Shown: positions 46,301-55,275, numbered from the stretch's first letter. The stretch is 64,000 nt of DNA from Maribellus maritimus (GCF_022267315.1 NZ_JAIKLE010000014.1:1-64000), one strand, 5' to 3'. The notes: generated by a model not told the origin, from the letters alone. Numbers and translations: made by a program.

Positions 46301-47086
46301 TGCTGCTCCGTTAAAAGGTTCAACGGTTGTGGGGAAATTATGTGTTTCAGCTTTTAATGAAAGAACGGTTTCAATATCTTTTACTTCAAAGAAATCGGGT
46401 TTATCCTGCGTTGCCGGGGCAAATTGCTCTACTACCGGACCTTGAACAAACGAACAATTATCTTTATAAGCTGAAATAATTTTATTCGGATTTTTTTGCG
46501 AAGTTTTTTTAATCATCTGAAAAAGTGAAGATTCCATTTCTTTTCCATCGATGATAAAAGTTCCGTTAAAAATTTTGTGTCTGCAATGTTCCGAGTTTAC
46601 CTGTGCAAAACCATAAACTTCGCTGTCAGTAAGCGGGCGTTCCATTTGCTCCGAAACAGATTTTAGATAGCCAATTTCGTCTTCACTCAAGGCTAATCCT
46701 TCCTGTTCGTTATAAGCTGCAATGTCTTCAATGTTGACAATTGGCTCAGGTTGTTTGTTTATTGTAAAAATTTTCTGAGTCAGGTTTTGATACATTCGTT
46801 GTAACATCGGATCGTATTCCGCATTCTGATTTTCAACTTCAAAAAATTCTTCCATGCGGATAATGTCATCAATGCCCATATTCTGAGTAATTTCTACTGC
46901 ATTGGTACTCCACGGAGTAAGCATTTCTTTGCGTGGCCCAACAAACCATCCAAAGAGTTCTGTTTCGAGTTGATACTCAGCTTCTGAAAAAAGCCAAATT
47001 AGTTTTTCTATATTTTCCTGACTTAAAGTCTGTTTGGAGCTGACAGCGATGATACTGTTACTTTGGGTTTTGAAAAATTGAATCAT
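43397..47086 (-). CDS. purL: Phosphoribosylformylglycinamidine synthase, single-chain
   Basis: 1229 residues, the long PurL that fuses the PurS-like N-terminus, duplicated AIRS-type synthetase domains and a C-terminal glutaminase. Synthetase signatures: EHCRHKIFNG, AETHNFPTTVEPFNGAATG, GGEIRDR, HDHGAGGHLN. Glutaminase signatures: LSLGVCNGCQVM with the nucleophilic Cys, and VAHGEGKF with the His. Converts FGAR, glutamine and ATP to FGAM in purine synthesis. Monocistronic with a strong terminator. Confidence 0.97.
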   Translation of the reverse strand: MIQFFKTQSNSIIAVSSKQTLSQENIEKLIWLFSEAEYQLETELFGWFVGPRKEMLTPWSTNAVEITQNMGIDDIIRMEEFFEVENQNAEYDPMLQRMYQNLTQKIFTINKQPEPIVNIEDIAAYNEQEGLALSEDEIGYLKSVSEQMERPLTDSEVYGFAQVNSEHCRHKIFNGTFIIDGKEMESSLFQMIKKTSQKNPNKIISAYKDNCSFVQGPVVEQFAPATQDKPDFFEVKDIETVLSLKAETHNFPTTVEPFNGAATGTGGEIRDRIGGGKGSLPIAGTAVYMTSYPRTEAQRSWEQATEERDWLYQTPEEILIKASNGASDFGNKFGQPLINGSLLTFEHFENFKKYGYDKVIMLAGGIGFGNKKDSLKDDPGVGDKVVLLGGDNYRIGMGGGAVSSVATGEFANAIELNAVQRANPEMQKRVYNAIRALSEADENPVISIHDHGAGGHLNCLSELVETTGGKIDTAKLPVGDPTLSQKEIIGNESQERMGLVMKPKSVELLKKIAERERAPIYEIGETTGDMQFTFENSKTGEKPIDWQLGYMFGNPPKTVLEDTTVIPDFEELEYDNEEINTLVESVIQLESVACKDWLTNKVDRSVTGRIAKQQCAGELQLPLNNLGVITLDYQGKAGSATSLGHAPVAGLVDAVKGSVLSIAEALTNIIWAPMPDKIRSISLSANWMWPAKNPGENARIYNAVQAASDFACALGVNIPTGKDSMSMTQKYKDDVVYAPGTVIISASGEVTDVRKVVEPVLINDESKEILFIDFSFAERALGGSAFAQSINKLGKTAPAVKSPEKFVAAFNTVQDLIEANLILAGHDIGSGGLITTLLEMCFSNKKGGMKIDLSGIGEKDLAKVLFSENPGIVIQCSDAEKVKAELSENGVEFVSLGFPAPYRKVRVKNGEKEVDFDIDSLRDLWFKTSYLLDRKQMQKDLALERFKNYKNFNLEYDFKDFTGKAADLGIDVKRRKPSGIKAAIIREKGVNGDREMAYAMYLAGLDVKDVHMTDLIAGRETLEDIKMIVFVGGFSNSDVLGSAKGWAGAFKYNEKARIALEKFYRRDDTLSLGVCNGCQVMVELGLIYPEHSIQPKMLHNESHKFESAFLNVDIQENDSVMLKNMAGMKLGIWVAHGEGKFYLPFNEQQYNIPVKYSRDAYPANPNGSHYAAASLCSDDGRHLVMMPHLERAFTPWLWANYPADRKNDEVAPWIQAFVYAKNWIAEKTK

Positions 47087-47272
47087 TTTGCAGCACTAAT
47101 TTTGATATGGAACATGTTTTATAACACGCTGCAAAGATAGAAAATAATTGGAGGGGCATAATTATAATTTTTCTTCTTAAAACGATTAGTTTTCAACAAG
47201 CAAATCGTTAAATACTTTTAAATCGTGAGCTTTATTAAATATTCTGATTATTTTTCGGCAAAATTTATTTGG

Positions 47273-47602
47273 ATGAAGTTTCGTGTTATACTATTTGGTT
47301 TGCTGTTTTTTGCCTTTTTTTCATGTGGTACAAAAAAACAATTGCAGAGGGAGTACAAAGGTAAGCCTGTAGCTTTACTTAAAGAGACCTTTGGCGAGCC
47401 CAAAACAGTGTTGGAACAGGAAAATGCAACTGTTTATGTTTTTGAAAAGTTAAAAGAGCTGGAGAGTACAGAAATCAGTCAGGGAAAACTTACTCTCGAT
47501 GAAATTGTCACACCGAAAGTAAATAAAACCGAGCGCTACTATTTTACGGTAAGAGACGGAATAATTGTGGAAATCCGATATGAAGAAGAATACGAAAGAT
47601 AA
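47273..47602 (+). CDS. Small lipoprotein, unknown function
   Basis: The ATG at 47273 starts a lipoprotein signal (VILFGLLFFAFFSC, Cys ~18); a longer frame upstream has no signal. The mature ~90 residues read as one small alpha/beta domain (PVALLKETFGEPKTVLE, TVYVFEKLKELE, YYFTVRDGIIVEIRYEEEY), loosely similar in layout to BamE/SmpA-type lipoproteins. Not recognised as a named family. Confidence 0.62.
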   Translation: MKFRVILFGLLFFAFFSCGTKKQLQREYKGKPVALLKETFGEPKTVLEQENATVYVFEKLKELESTEISQGKLTLDEIVTPKVNKTERYYFTVRDGIIVEIRYEEEYER

Positions 47603-47738
47603 CCCTAACAAATTATTCTAAAACTATTTCCAGTTTAAAGAAATTTTATAGTTTTGCACTCACGTTTTTTGAAAACAAAAAATTAATGTGCCAAAGTGTT
47701 GGCAAACAGCATTAAGAGTTTAAAATGAAACAAGATAC

Positions 47739-47824
47739 GCCCAGGTGGTGGAATTGGTAGACACGCAAGGTTGAGGGCCTTGTGGGAGAATTTTCCCGTG
47801 CAAGTTCGAGTCTTGTTCTGGGCA
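47739..47824 (+). tRNA. tRNA-Leu (anticodon GAG)
   Basis: Cloverleaf visible. The acceptor stem GCCCAGG pairs with TCTGGGC (one G-T), and the D-loop GGAATTGGTAGAC fits. The anticodon stem CAAGG/CCTTG (47766-47770 with 47778-47782) has loop TTGAGGG giving GAG at 47773-47775. A long class II variable arm GGGA...TCCC and T-loop TTCGAGT follow. The 3' CCA is not encoded (A then CAA). A hairpin terminator follows directly. Confidence 0.95.
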
Positions 47825-47827
47825 CAA

Positions 47828-47857
47828 AAAGGAGAGCCAGTATGACTCTCCTTTTTT
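47828..47857 (+). terminator. Terminator of tRNA-Leu
   Basis: Perfect 9-bp stem AAAGGAGAG / CTCTCCTTT (47828-47836 with 47846-47854) followed by more T. Confidence 0.85.
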
Positions 47858-47880
47858 AATTCGTATTGGTTTACAGATAC

Positions 47881-50289
47881 TTAGTTTATTTCTAAACTAA
47901 TTGATTCAATTAATGGTGATGAAAGTTTTACCGACATCGGAGTCTGAGTCGAGTCTTTTTTTAGATAAATCACCATTCGGCCATTGACACAGCGCTGTTT
48001 GTTGTCATGATAATTTTCCGAAGCATTGCGGGAAGCACTTTCCATTCCCATTAAACTTCCTCCGGTTATACGGCACGTTACTTCATTGTCGGCCAAAACT
48101 ACATGATTCCCATTTTCATCCAAAACCGTTACAATTACCTGTCGTACCAACTCATTGTCTTTTGTTTCCAGCACTTCGGCTTTCAAATGGGCAGGCATGG
48201 TATTTGTAAAAATATTGTCGCTTACTACTTCCTTTCCGTCATTGAAGGCAACTACTTTCAATTCACCCGGTGTATAATTTACATCCCATGCAATGATTCC
48301 GGTTTCTTTGTCATAGGGTTGACGTTTGCCAATTATTTTTCCGTTTAACAGCAATTCAGCCTCTTCACAGTTAGTATAGCAGACAACTTTTACCGGCGCA
48401 TCTTTATCGTAGTTCCATACATGCGGCGCATCAGCAGATAACCAGTTTCCACGTCGTGCTCTCCTGTTGTCAAATTGCTGGTAGGAGCCAACATATACCA
48501 TAGGTTTTTCACTCCATAATGATTTGCGGAAATAACCTCTAGGTTTTATGTCTCCGGCGAGGTTTAATAAGCCGGCAGAAGAGCCCCGCGATGGCCAGGG
48601 GCCGGCTTCACCCAGGTAATCGATGCCTGTCCATAAAAACTGTCCGAAGATAAATGGCTTCTCTTTTACTGCATACCATGCCTGAATGCTGTGCCCGTTT
48701 TCACTTCCGTAAAGTATCCTTTCAGGATATTTTTGATGATCTGTATCGTAGCGATTTTCCGTGTAATTATAACCCACAACATCAAGAACAAAAGGGTATT
48801 CGGTATAGTTGGACATCACAGCTCCTGCAAGTGCCGCCGTTACCGGTCTTGATGTGTCAGCTTCTTTTACTGTGGCTACCAGTTCTTTTGCTATTTCACC
48901 AAGACGCTCTGCCCTTGGGTGATTTTTTAACATACCACGAACATGCTGCTGACCAATTCCTTCATCGTCGAGTATAGGGTGGGTGTAAGGATCATTGGGA
49001 TAATCCACTTCGTTTCCTATACTCCACATGATAATTGACGGATGGTTTCTATCGCGCAAAATCTGATCCTTTAAATCTTTTTTGTTCCATTCCCTAAAAT
49101 ATTCAAACGATCCCTGGTGCCCGGGAGTACCTTTGTTCCAGCCGTCAATCCATTTGTTTTTAGGGTATTCCCATTCATCAAATGCTTCATCCATGACTAT
49201 AAATCCCAGTTCATCGCACAAATCATATAGATCGGTGGCCTGAGGATTGTGACTGGTACGAATAGCATTGCATCCGAGGCTTTTTAACTGCTCCAAACGA
49301 TGCCGCCACACTGATTTGGGAACGGCCGAACCTAATACGCCGGCATCATGATGAATACATACTCCTTTCAATTTTGTATTTTTCCCGTTGAGTGAAAAAC
49401 CGGTATTCGGATCGAATTCTATTTTGCGGATCCCCACTTTACAACTGCTTTCATCAATCAGCTCATATCCTTTGTAAACTTTTGTATTCAATGTGTATAA
49501 GTAAGGTGAATCGATATTCCAAAGCTTAGGAGAGTCCAGTTTTATGGATTGGGAAAAATCAGTTTGTGAATTGCCGGTTGCCTTCCCGTTTTTTGAGGAT
49601 GACGCTACTTGGTTTCCTTTTGCATCGACCAACTCGTGAATGATTTTTATAGAGGCAGTTTCAATGCTATTGTCAATCGTTGTATTGATATTTATGATTG
49701 TTCTGTTGTTTTCTATTGTCGTTTGATAGGTCACTCCCCAAAGGTTGATGTGAATTGGATTGGCATGAATCAAATACACATCCCGATATATTCCTGAACC
49801 TGTGTACCATCGTGAATCAGCATCCTCGCTGTGATTTACTTTTACCGCAATTGAATTCTTCTCTCCCCATTTTATATAAGGTGTGAGTTCATACATAAAC
49901 GAAACGTAACCATTGGGGCGCTTACCCAGCCACTTTCCGTTTACAAATACTTCACTGTTATTATAAACTCCTTCAAAATAAATATAAACTTTGTTCCCTC
50001 TTTTTTCTAAAGGAATGTCAACCTCTTTTCTGTACCAACCGATTCCGCCGGGCAGAAAACCGGTGCAACTTGCCAATTCCGGACTGGCATTTTGTTTTAC
50101 GCTCCAGTCATGAGGAAGATTGACTGCAGTCCATTGGCGGCAATCCAGGAATTCTCTTCCGCCATATTGTACATCACCCAGATTAAAAAACCAATCGTTG
50201 TTTATTTGTTCCTTGTAACCAAATCCCTGGGGATATCCACTCTTGGTTATTGTTATGGCTATGACTATCAGAATTATAATTTTATTCAT
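47881..50289 (-). CDS. GH2 beta-galactosidase-like enzyme, secreted
   Basis: Signal peptide at about 1-20. N-terminal sugar-binding domain (NLPHDWS, GGIGWYRKEVDIP, YNNSEVFVNGKWLGKRPNGY), immunoglobulin-like domain, then a TIM barrel with GVCIHHDAG, GCNAIRTSHNP and DEAFDEW. The acid/base is Glu427 in WSIGNEVDY and the nucleophile is Glu530 in YGSENGHS; a GH2 C-terminal domain (CYTNCEEAELLLNGK) follows. Retaining beta-galactosidase is the usual activity; beta-glucuronidase or beta-mannosidase cannot be excluded. Not linked to the first GH cluster. Confidence 0.93.
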   Translation of the reverse strand: MNKIIILIVIAITITKSGYPQGFGYKEQINNDWFFNLGDVQYGGREFLDCRQWTAVNLPHDWSVKQNASPELASCTGFLPGGIGWYRKEVDIPLEKRGNKVYIYFEGVYNNSEVFVNGKWLGKRPNGYVSFMYELTPYIKWGEKNSIAVKVNHSEDADSRWYTGSGIYRDVYLIHANPIHINLWGVTYQTTIENNRTIININTTIDNSIETASIKIIHELVDAKGNQVASSSKNGKATGNSQTDFSQSIKLDSPKLWNIDSPYLYTLNTKVYKGYELIDESSCKVGIRKIEFDPNTGFSLNGKNTKLKGVCIHHDAGVLGSAVPKSVWRHRLEQLKSLGCNAIRTSHNPQATDLYDLCDELGFIVMDEAFDEWEYPKNKWIDGWNKGTPGHQGSFEYFREWNKKDLKDQILRDRNHPSIIMWSIGNEVDYPNDPYTHPILDDEGIGQQHVRGMLKNHPRAERLGEIAKELVATVKEADTSRPVTAALAGAVMSNYTEYPFVLDVVGYNYTENRYDTDHQKYPERILYGSENGHSIQAWYAVKEKPFIFGQFLWTGIDYLGEAGPWPSRGSSAGLLNLAGDIKPRGYFRKSLWSEKPMVYVGSYQQFDNRRARRGNWLSADAPHVWNYDKDAPVKVVCYTNCEEAELLLNGKIIGKRQPYDKETGIIAWDVNYTPGELKVVAFNDGKEVVSDNIFTNTMPAHLKAEVLETKDNELVRQVIVTVLDENGNHVVLADNEVTCRITGGSLMGMESASRNASENYHDNKQRCVNGRMVIYLKKDSTQTPMSVKLSSPLIESISLEIN

Positions 50290-50663
50290 AAGATTAAGTT
50301 TTGCTGGTTTACTTTTGATTTTAATTTTTAGCTAAATTAAGGAACAAAAACTTAAACTGATTATGAATAACGAGAGTTTGCTTTTATTGAGAAGATAAAA
50401 AGTCATTCAACAATGTCTTTATTGACAGGTTTTTCGGAAAAATGGGTTTATTTCAGTTCAAATTTATAACGCTTGAATGAGAATGAGGAATAATTTGCAG
50501 GGGTTTCACGTTGTTTAGGAATTGTTTGACTGAAAAATGTTTAAATTCAGAAAATGACAATTAGAAGTAAGTATATTATTAAATAGTTGTTTCGACAAAT
50601 AGATTTATAATTCACTTTTTTTTCTCATTTTTAGCCAACTATAATCAGTAAAACCAATAAACT
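50290..50663. other. Divergent intergenic region
   Basis: 374 nt between the GH2 gene (-) and the PQQ-propeller gene (+). AT-rich. I see no gene, strong hairpin or consensus -7 box. It must contain both promoters. Confidence 0.4.
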
Positions 50664-51893
50664 ATGAAAAAAGGATTTCTTTTTGGTAGTATTCTTTACC
50701 TCTGGACGAGCTGTTTTGCAACTGCACAAAACTGGCCCAATTGGCGTGGGGGAAATGGTGACGGAACAAGTTTGGAAACGAATTTACCTGTTCAGTGGGA
50801 TGCTAACACAAACATAATTTGGAAAACGAAAGTACCCGGTTTTGGACATTCGTCTCCTATCGTTTGGGAAGACAAGCTTTTTTTATTTACCGCCGATACA
50901 GAAACACAGGAAAGAATTTTGCTTTGTTATAACAGCAACAGCGGAGATTTGATTTGGCAAACATCGTTGCTAAAGGCAAAACTGGAGGATAAACACAGTG
51001 ACAATAGCTATGCATCGGGAACACCGGCAACCGATGGAAAGATGGTTTATGTATCGTTTTTTGACGGCGAAAATGTTATCGTAGCAGCTTATGATTTTTC
51101 AGGAACAGAAATCTGGAGACAAACCCCGGGCACTTTTTCAAGTCCGCACGGGTATAGCTGTTCGCCTGTTTTGTTTGAAGATAAAGTAATTATCAACGGA
51201 AATAGTTTAGGCGACTCGTTTATGGCCGCCATGAATAAAACAAGCGGCAAAATAATATGGAAAGTACCGCACGAAAAACCGGCGCACAGTTTTAGTACTC
51301 CAATCATTAGAGAAATAGACGGGGTAACTCAAATGATTTTTTGTGGCAACCAGGAAATAGCTTCTTATGATCCAAATACCGGGATTAAGATTTGGTTTGT
51401 GGATGGCCCATCCGAGGATTTCTGTTCGAGTCCTGTTTACAATAAAAAGCATGATTTGCTTTTGGTAAGCAGCGCCTGGCCTCAGCGGCATTTACTGGCG
51501 ATTAAACCCGACGGGAAAGGAGATGTGTCGGAAACTCATGTGGTTTGGCGAACAACAAAAGGAGCTTATTATGTTCCATCTCCGGTTTGTACCGATGATT
51601 ATTTGTATACAACAATGACGAATGGCCGGGTACATTGTTTGAATGTGACGAATGGTGACATTGTTTGGATTGAAGATATGGGAAAACAATATTCTTCCGC
51701 TGTTTTGGCCAATGGATTGGTTTATATGCCCAACGACGAAGGCGTGGTTACCGTTATCAAACCAGGCCCGGAGTTTACTGTTTTAGCCAAAAATGAAATT
51801 GGGGAGAAAATGAATGCATCTCCGGCAATAAGCAATGGAAAGATTTATATCCGGGGATATGAACATCTCTTTTGTATTGGAAAAAATGATTGA
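50664..51893 (+). CDS. Secreted PQQ-like beta-propeller protein
   Basis: Signal peptide at 1-21, starting NWPNWRGGNGDG as in secreted WD40-like/PQQ-repeat proteins. Blades repeat a (T/S)G-x-x-x-W pattern: NSGDLIWQTS, SGTEIWRQT, TSGKIIWKV, NTGIKIWFV, TNGDIVWIED, the tryptophan-docking motif of quinoprotein-type eight-bladed propellers. I see no Ca2+/PQQ-binding active site, so a scaffold or binding function is as likely as a dehydrogenase. Ends 6 nt before the convergent amidohydrolase stop. Confidence 0.82.
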   Translation: MKKGFLFGSILYLWTSCFATAQNWPNWRGGNGDGTSLETNLPVQWDANTNIIWKTKVPGFGHSSPIVWEDKLFLFTADTETQERILLCYNSNSGDLIWQTSLLKAKLEDKHSDNSYASGTPATDGKMVYVSFFDGENVIVAAYDFSGTEIWRQTPGTFSSPHGYSCSPVLFEDKVIINGNSLGDSFMAAMNKTSGKIIWKVPHEKPAHSFSTPIIREIDGVTQMIFCGNQEIASYDPNTGIKIWFVDGPSEDFCSSPVYNKKHDLLLVSSAWPQRHLLAIKPDGKGDVSETHVVWRTTKGAYYVPSPVCTDDYLYTTMTNGRVHCLNVTNGDIVWIEDMGKQYSSAVLANGLVYMPNDEGVVTVIKPGPEFTVLAKNEIGEKMNASPAISNGKIYIRGYEHLFCIGKND

Positions 51894-51899
51894 GTTTTT

Positions 51900-52727
51900 T
51901 TACAAGTTATAAACACGAGTGGCATTTTCATAAAGAATTAAATTTTGCTCGTATTTACTTAACGGTGCAAGCTGGGATTTTACAATCTCAACCCATGTTT
52001 TGTAGTCGGTTGCTACAAGACAAACCGGCCAGTCGGAACCAAACATTAATCGCTCCGGACCAAAAGTATTCAAAACAACGTCAAAATAGGGCTGGAGTTG
52101 TCCAACTGTCCACTCTGTAAAATTGGCCTCTGTTACCATTCCACTTATTTTGCAAAAAACATTTTCGCGTTTGCTCAATTCTTTTATGTATTTTTTCCAG
52201 TGTTCAATTTCGTTATTTTTTATTTTGGGTTTAGCAATGTGGTCAAGCACAAAAATCTGATCGGGGTGTCGATCTGCAAAACGAATTGTATTGGGAATTT
52301 GGTGTTCAAAAATCAAAATGTCATATATTAAGTCAAAGTTTTTGAGCAAACTGACTCCGGTATTAAATTTTTCTCCTAAGATAAATTCAGGATTCGGTTC
52401 TCCCTGAACAACATGACGTACTCCTTTTAGCAGAGTGTTGGAAGAATACTTTTCAAGAACGGGGTGAATATTTTCTGATGCAAGGGGAACCCAGCCAACT
52501 ATACCTTTTATAAAATTGTTTTCAGAAGCCATTTGCAGCAGCCAGTCGGTTTCTTCCAAACATTGTCTTGCCTGAACCGAAACGACTCCCGATACATCTG
52601 TCTTTGAAATCGTTTTTTCGAAATCGCCGGGTAAGAAGTTTTGTTTAATGGCTGCCATTTCCTCATCTATCCAGTAAAAATCAACAGGGTTGTAGTTCCA
52701 AAAGTGGTGATGTGTATCAATAATCAT
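51900..52727 (-). CDS. Amidohydrolase-2 family protein (fuconolactonase/rhamnonolactonase-type)
   Basis: 275-residue COG3618-type amidohydrolase. N-terminal metal motif IDTHHHFW, middle VLDHIAKP (active-site His), C-terminal GSDWPVC with the catalytic Asp. Characterised relatives hydrolyse L-fucono- or L-rhamnono-lactones in non-phosphorylative deoxysugar catabolism. In a genome with three rhamnosidases in this window, a rhamnonolactone is a plausible substrate (inference). Upstream by 10 nt lies a decayed coding remnant that may once have been its operon partner. Confidence 0.83.
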   Translation of the reverse strand: MIIDTHHHFWNYNPVDFYWIDEEMAAIKQNFLPGDFEKTISKTDVSGVVSVQARQCLEETDWLLQMASENNFIKGIVGWVPLASENIHPVLEKYSSNTLLKGVRHVVQGEPNPEFILGEKFNTGVSLLKNFDLIYDILIFEHQIPNTIRFADRHPDQIFVLDHIAKPKIKNNEIEHWKKYIKELSKRENVFCKISGMVTEANFTEWTVGQLQPYFDVVLNTFGPERLMFGSDWPVCLVATDYKTWVEIVKSQLAPLSKYEQNLILYENATRVYNL

Positions 52728-52737
52728 ATGAAAAAAT

Positions 52738-52969
52738 TTAAAGGTGTATGTATTCCGGATCAGGTATTCCGTTTTTTTTCAATTCATTCCAAAATTCCGG
52801 GGAAAGTTTTTTTTAGTACTTCTTGATTTTCTTTCATGTGTATTGGTTTGCCCTGGTTTAGCGCTATTGCGTTTATTTGTGTTGCAGAAATAGCAAGTTT
52901 TAAGTCGGCATCGCCAGGTTTTGTTGCTTTTATTTGATTGTATTGGTTTTGTATACTAGCATTACTCAA
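52738..52969 (-). pseudogene. Decayed 3' end of a coding sequence, possibly an aldo/keto reductase
   Basis: In one frame the - strand encodes KLAISATQINAIALNQ and GKPIHMKENQEVLKK, then stops. Shifting frame at an eight-T run (52807-52814 on +) continues as LSPEFWNELKKNGIPDPEYI and ends at a TAA at 52738. The final segment resembles aldo/keto reductase C-termini (x-FW-x-EL-K-x-x-G); the upstream part does not clearly fit, so the family is uncertain. It ends 10 nt before the amidohydrolase ATG, the spacing of an operon partner. Confidence 0.4.
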
Positions 52970-53301
52970 ATTTATTAAAATAGCGACAAATCGCTAAGTC
53001 GATTTAGGTTAAAAAAGCAGAGTTGAATATAACTTAAATTGTTTAAAGGCCGTATTATTTCTCAGGGTTGTCTGATTCTTGTTTCCATTAATTTATTGAT
53101 TACTAACAGTTACGTGTGTACAAATAATAAAAAAAATAAATTCAAATAAAGAACTTATACGGACACCGCTTGTTGTTGTTTTTGTCAAAAGCTATATCAC
53201 ATGGTTCTATGTCAGATATTTAAATGCGGGATAATCATGTGGTAACTAGCGCGATTCAGGGGGTTAAGAAAGTATTTCATAAACGATTAAATTTTTTTTT
53301 A
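52970..53301. other. AT-rich gene-free region
   Basis: Contains a small perfect palindrome TAGCGA-CAAA-TCGCTA (52981-52996). Nothing else recognised; it separates the decayed gene from the Ig-like lipoprotein. Confidence 0.35.
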
Positions 53302-53973
53302 ATGAAAAGGGGTTCAGTTATTCTTCTCGTATTTATTGTAGGATTGTATTCCTGCGAAAAAGAATTAAGTTCAATTCAGCTGGATAAAAATGAGATTGTA
53401 ATGCATTACAACGAAAGCGAAGAATTGAGTGTTTCCTATTCTCCATCTGATGTTGATGTTCTGCCGGTTTTTTTGTGGAACTCTGAAAACGAAAATGTTG
53501 CAACCGTAGATGGAGAAGGAAATGTGAGTGGCGTGAGGGTTGGAGAAACAAGCGTCGTGGTTTCAACAAATGACAATAAGTTTGTTGATTCCTGTAAAAT
53601 AGTAATTGAGCCAATAAGTAATTTATATTACGAACCTGTCTACGAACTTGGTCAAAGTATGTCTTACATAAAAAGTAACGAAATCCGTGAAGTATTAATC
53701 GAAGAAAAGGATGCATTGATTTATGATGACAGTAATACAAATGTGGTTTACGTAATGTATCGGTTTGATTCTGAAAGTCTGGAAAGTGTCACGGTTTTGT
53801 TAAAAAGTGATGTAATGTTGGAAGCTACTACATTTCTCACGGAAAGGTATGTTCCTTATTCAAATTCGGAGAATGTGTCATATTTTCAAATAAATGAAAA
53901 TGTGGTTGCAGGTTTAGCTTACGACCGAAAACTAGGTCTGGTTGTTACTTATGAGGAAAATAATATTCCCTAG
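53302..53973 (+). CDS. Lipoprotein with BIG2 immunoglobulin-like domain
   Basis: The ATG at 53302 starts a lipoprotein signal (VILLVFIVGLYSC). Residues ~21-105 are a BIG_2-type domain: SIQLDKNEIVMHYNESEELSV, FLWNSENENVATVDGEGNVSGVRVGETSVVVST. The remaining ~115 residues are a small unassigned domain (YVMYRFDSESLESVTVLLKSD). Likely surface-exposed. No functional clue from its neighbours. Confidence 0.75.
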   Translation: MKRGSVILLVFIVGLYSCEKELSSIQLDKNEIVMHYNESEELSVSYSPSDVDVLPVFLWNSENENVATVDGEGNVSGVRVGETSVVVSTNDNKFVDSCKIVIEPISNLYYEPVYELGQSMSYIKSNEIREVLIEEKDALIYDDSNTNVVYVMYRFDSESLESVTVLLKSDVMLEATTFLTERYVPYSNSENVSYFQINENVVAGLAYDRKLGLVVTYEENNIP

Positions 53974-54271
53974 TTATTATCATACCGGAAATAAAAGAGT
54001 AAGGCTCTGATTTTTAAGATTTCAGCTTTTTTCTTTGTCTTTTTATGGTACTTTTTTTGAGTCGAGATGAAGTTCCCATTGAAATATATTTTTTTAACGG
54101 ATTTGCTGGTTTTTCTGTTTTTCAAAAGCCCGCATAATAGAACTATTTTATTTATCGATGTGGTTGCTGACAACACTGAGTATTTAGTTGATGGAAGATG
54201 CTCGTTTGTCTGGACATTAAATAACTCGGAGTTAGCCAAAGGCAAAACGAGTCTTGTGTAGATAAACATTG
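53974..54271. other. Gene-free stretch before the reductase/AraC region
   Basis: Overlapping short frames exist on both strands (for example 54067-54261 on + and 53970-54290 on -), but neither has a family signature, so neither is called. An inverted TAGCCAAA / TTTGGCTA pair (54235-54242 with 54273-54280) joins the start of the operator that follows. Confidence 0.35.
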
Positions 54272-54331
54272 TTTTGGCTAAAACGATCATAGATTTGGCT
54301 ACATTGTTTTTTTTGTTTCTGCAGAACTTTG
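54272..54331 (+). promoter_or_regulatory. Operator-promoter 1: 21-bp-spaced direct repeats plus -7-like box
   Basis: Direct repeats TTTTGGCTAAAAC (54272-54284) and ATTTGGCTACATT (54293-54305) start 21 bp apart. After 18 nt comes GAACTTTG (54324-54331), a variant of the TAnnTTTG box, then 20 nt to the ATG of the NmrA-like gene. Two direct half-sites two helical turns apart are the known layout of AraC-family activator sites such as araI1-I2. The same geometry recurs at 58716 and 61945. Confidence 0.7.
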
Positions 54332-54351
54332 TTGAAACAAAAGATTAAAAC

Positions 54352-55254
54352 ATGAAAATAGTAGTAACAGGTTCATTGGGCCACATTAGCAAACCACTCA
54401 CACAGGAATTGGTACAAAAAGGACACTCGGTTACAGTTATAAGTCGTAAAGCCGAAAGAACAAAAGCCATCGAAACATTAGGCGCACAAGCGGCTATTGG
54501 CACCATGGAAGACGTTGGGTTTCTGACAACAGCTTTCAACGGTGCCGATGTAGTTTATGTGATGGAAGCACTTGCCTATGGCAGTTTTTTTGATAAAAAT
54601 CTAGACGTCATTGAAGCAAACACTCAAATGGGGCTCAATTACAAACAGGCAATTGATCAATCAGGTGTTAAACAAGTGGTTCATCTTAGCAGTATTGGTG
54701 CTCACACTAATAAAGGCACTGGCATTCTCAAGTTTCATTATAACGTAGAAAATATCTTGAAAGAACTACCAGACAATGTCGCTATTAAATTTATGCGGCC
54801 AGTAGGTTTTTACTACAACATGTATCAATATATACAAAGTATAAAAATGCAAGGGGCAATTATACAAAACTATGGCGGGGATGAAAAAGAGCCTTGGGTT
54901 TCGCCTTTGGATATTGCTGCCGTTATTGCTGAGGAAATTGAACTTCCTTTTGAAGGCAGAAAAATTCGTTACATCGCCAGCGATGAAGTTTCGCCAAATG
55001 AGATAGCAGGAACCTTGGGTGAAGCAATTGGGAAACCTGATTTAAAGTGGTTTGTAATATCTGATGAACAAATGCTAAACAGTATGATTGCCTCGGGAAT
55101 GAACCCGCAAACCGCCAACGGCTTTGTGGAGATGAATGCTGCCAGGCGTGGACGAGTTTTATACGAAGATTATTATAAAAACAGACCTGTATTGGGGAAA
55201 GTAAAATTAACTGATTTTGCAAAAGAATTTGCAAGTGTATTTAACCAGGAATAA
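54352..55254 (+). CDS. NmrA-like NAD(P)-binding protein (atypical SDR)
   Basis: N-terminal Rossmann motif MKIVVTGSLGHISKPL (variant of GxxGxxG), then VISRKAERTKAIE, GADVVYVMEA, and VVHLSSIGAHTNKG replacing the classical YxxxK. 300 residues with an NmrA/NAD(P)H-binding C-terminus (YEDYYKNRPVLG). Relatives are NAD(P)H:quinone-oxidoreductase-like or redox-sensing proteins. First gene of the unit NmrA - SDR - AraC driven by operator-promoter 1. Confidence 0.85.
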   Translation: MKIVVTGSLGHISKPLTQELVQKGHSVTVISRKAERTKAIETLGAQAAIGTMEDVGFLTTAFNGADVVYVMEALAYGSFFDKNLDVIEANTQMGLNYKQAIDQSGVKQVVHLSSIGAHTNKGTGILKFHYNVENILKELPDNVAIKFMRPVGFYYNMYQYIQSIKMQGAIIQNYGGDEKEPWVSPLDIAAVIAEEIELPFEGRKIRYIASDEVSPNEIAGTLGEAIGKPDLKWFVISDEQMLNSMIASGMNPQTANGFVEMNAARRGRVLYEDYYKNRPVLGKVKLTDFAKEFASVFNQE

Positions 55255-55275
55255 TACAAAAGAAAGGTGCATAAA

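Noticed and set aside
54067-54261. 64-residue + strand ORF (and the overlapping 107-residue - strand ORF)
   Set aside because: No family signature, low-complexity hydrophobic start, and both frames overlap each other in intergenic DNA.
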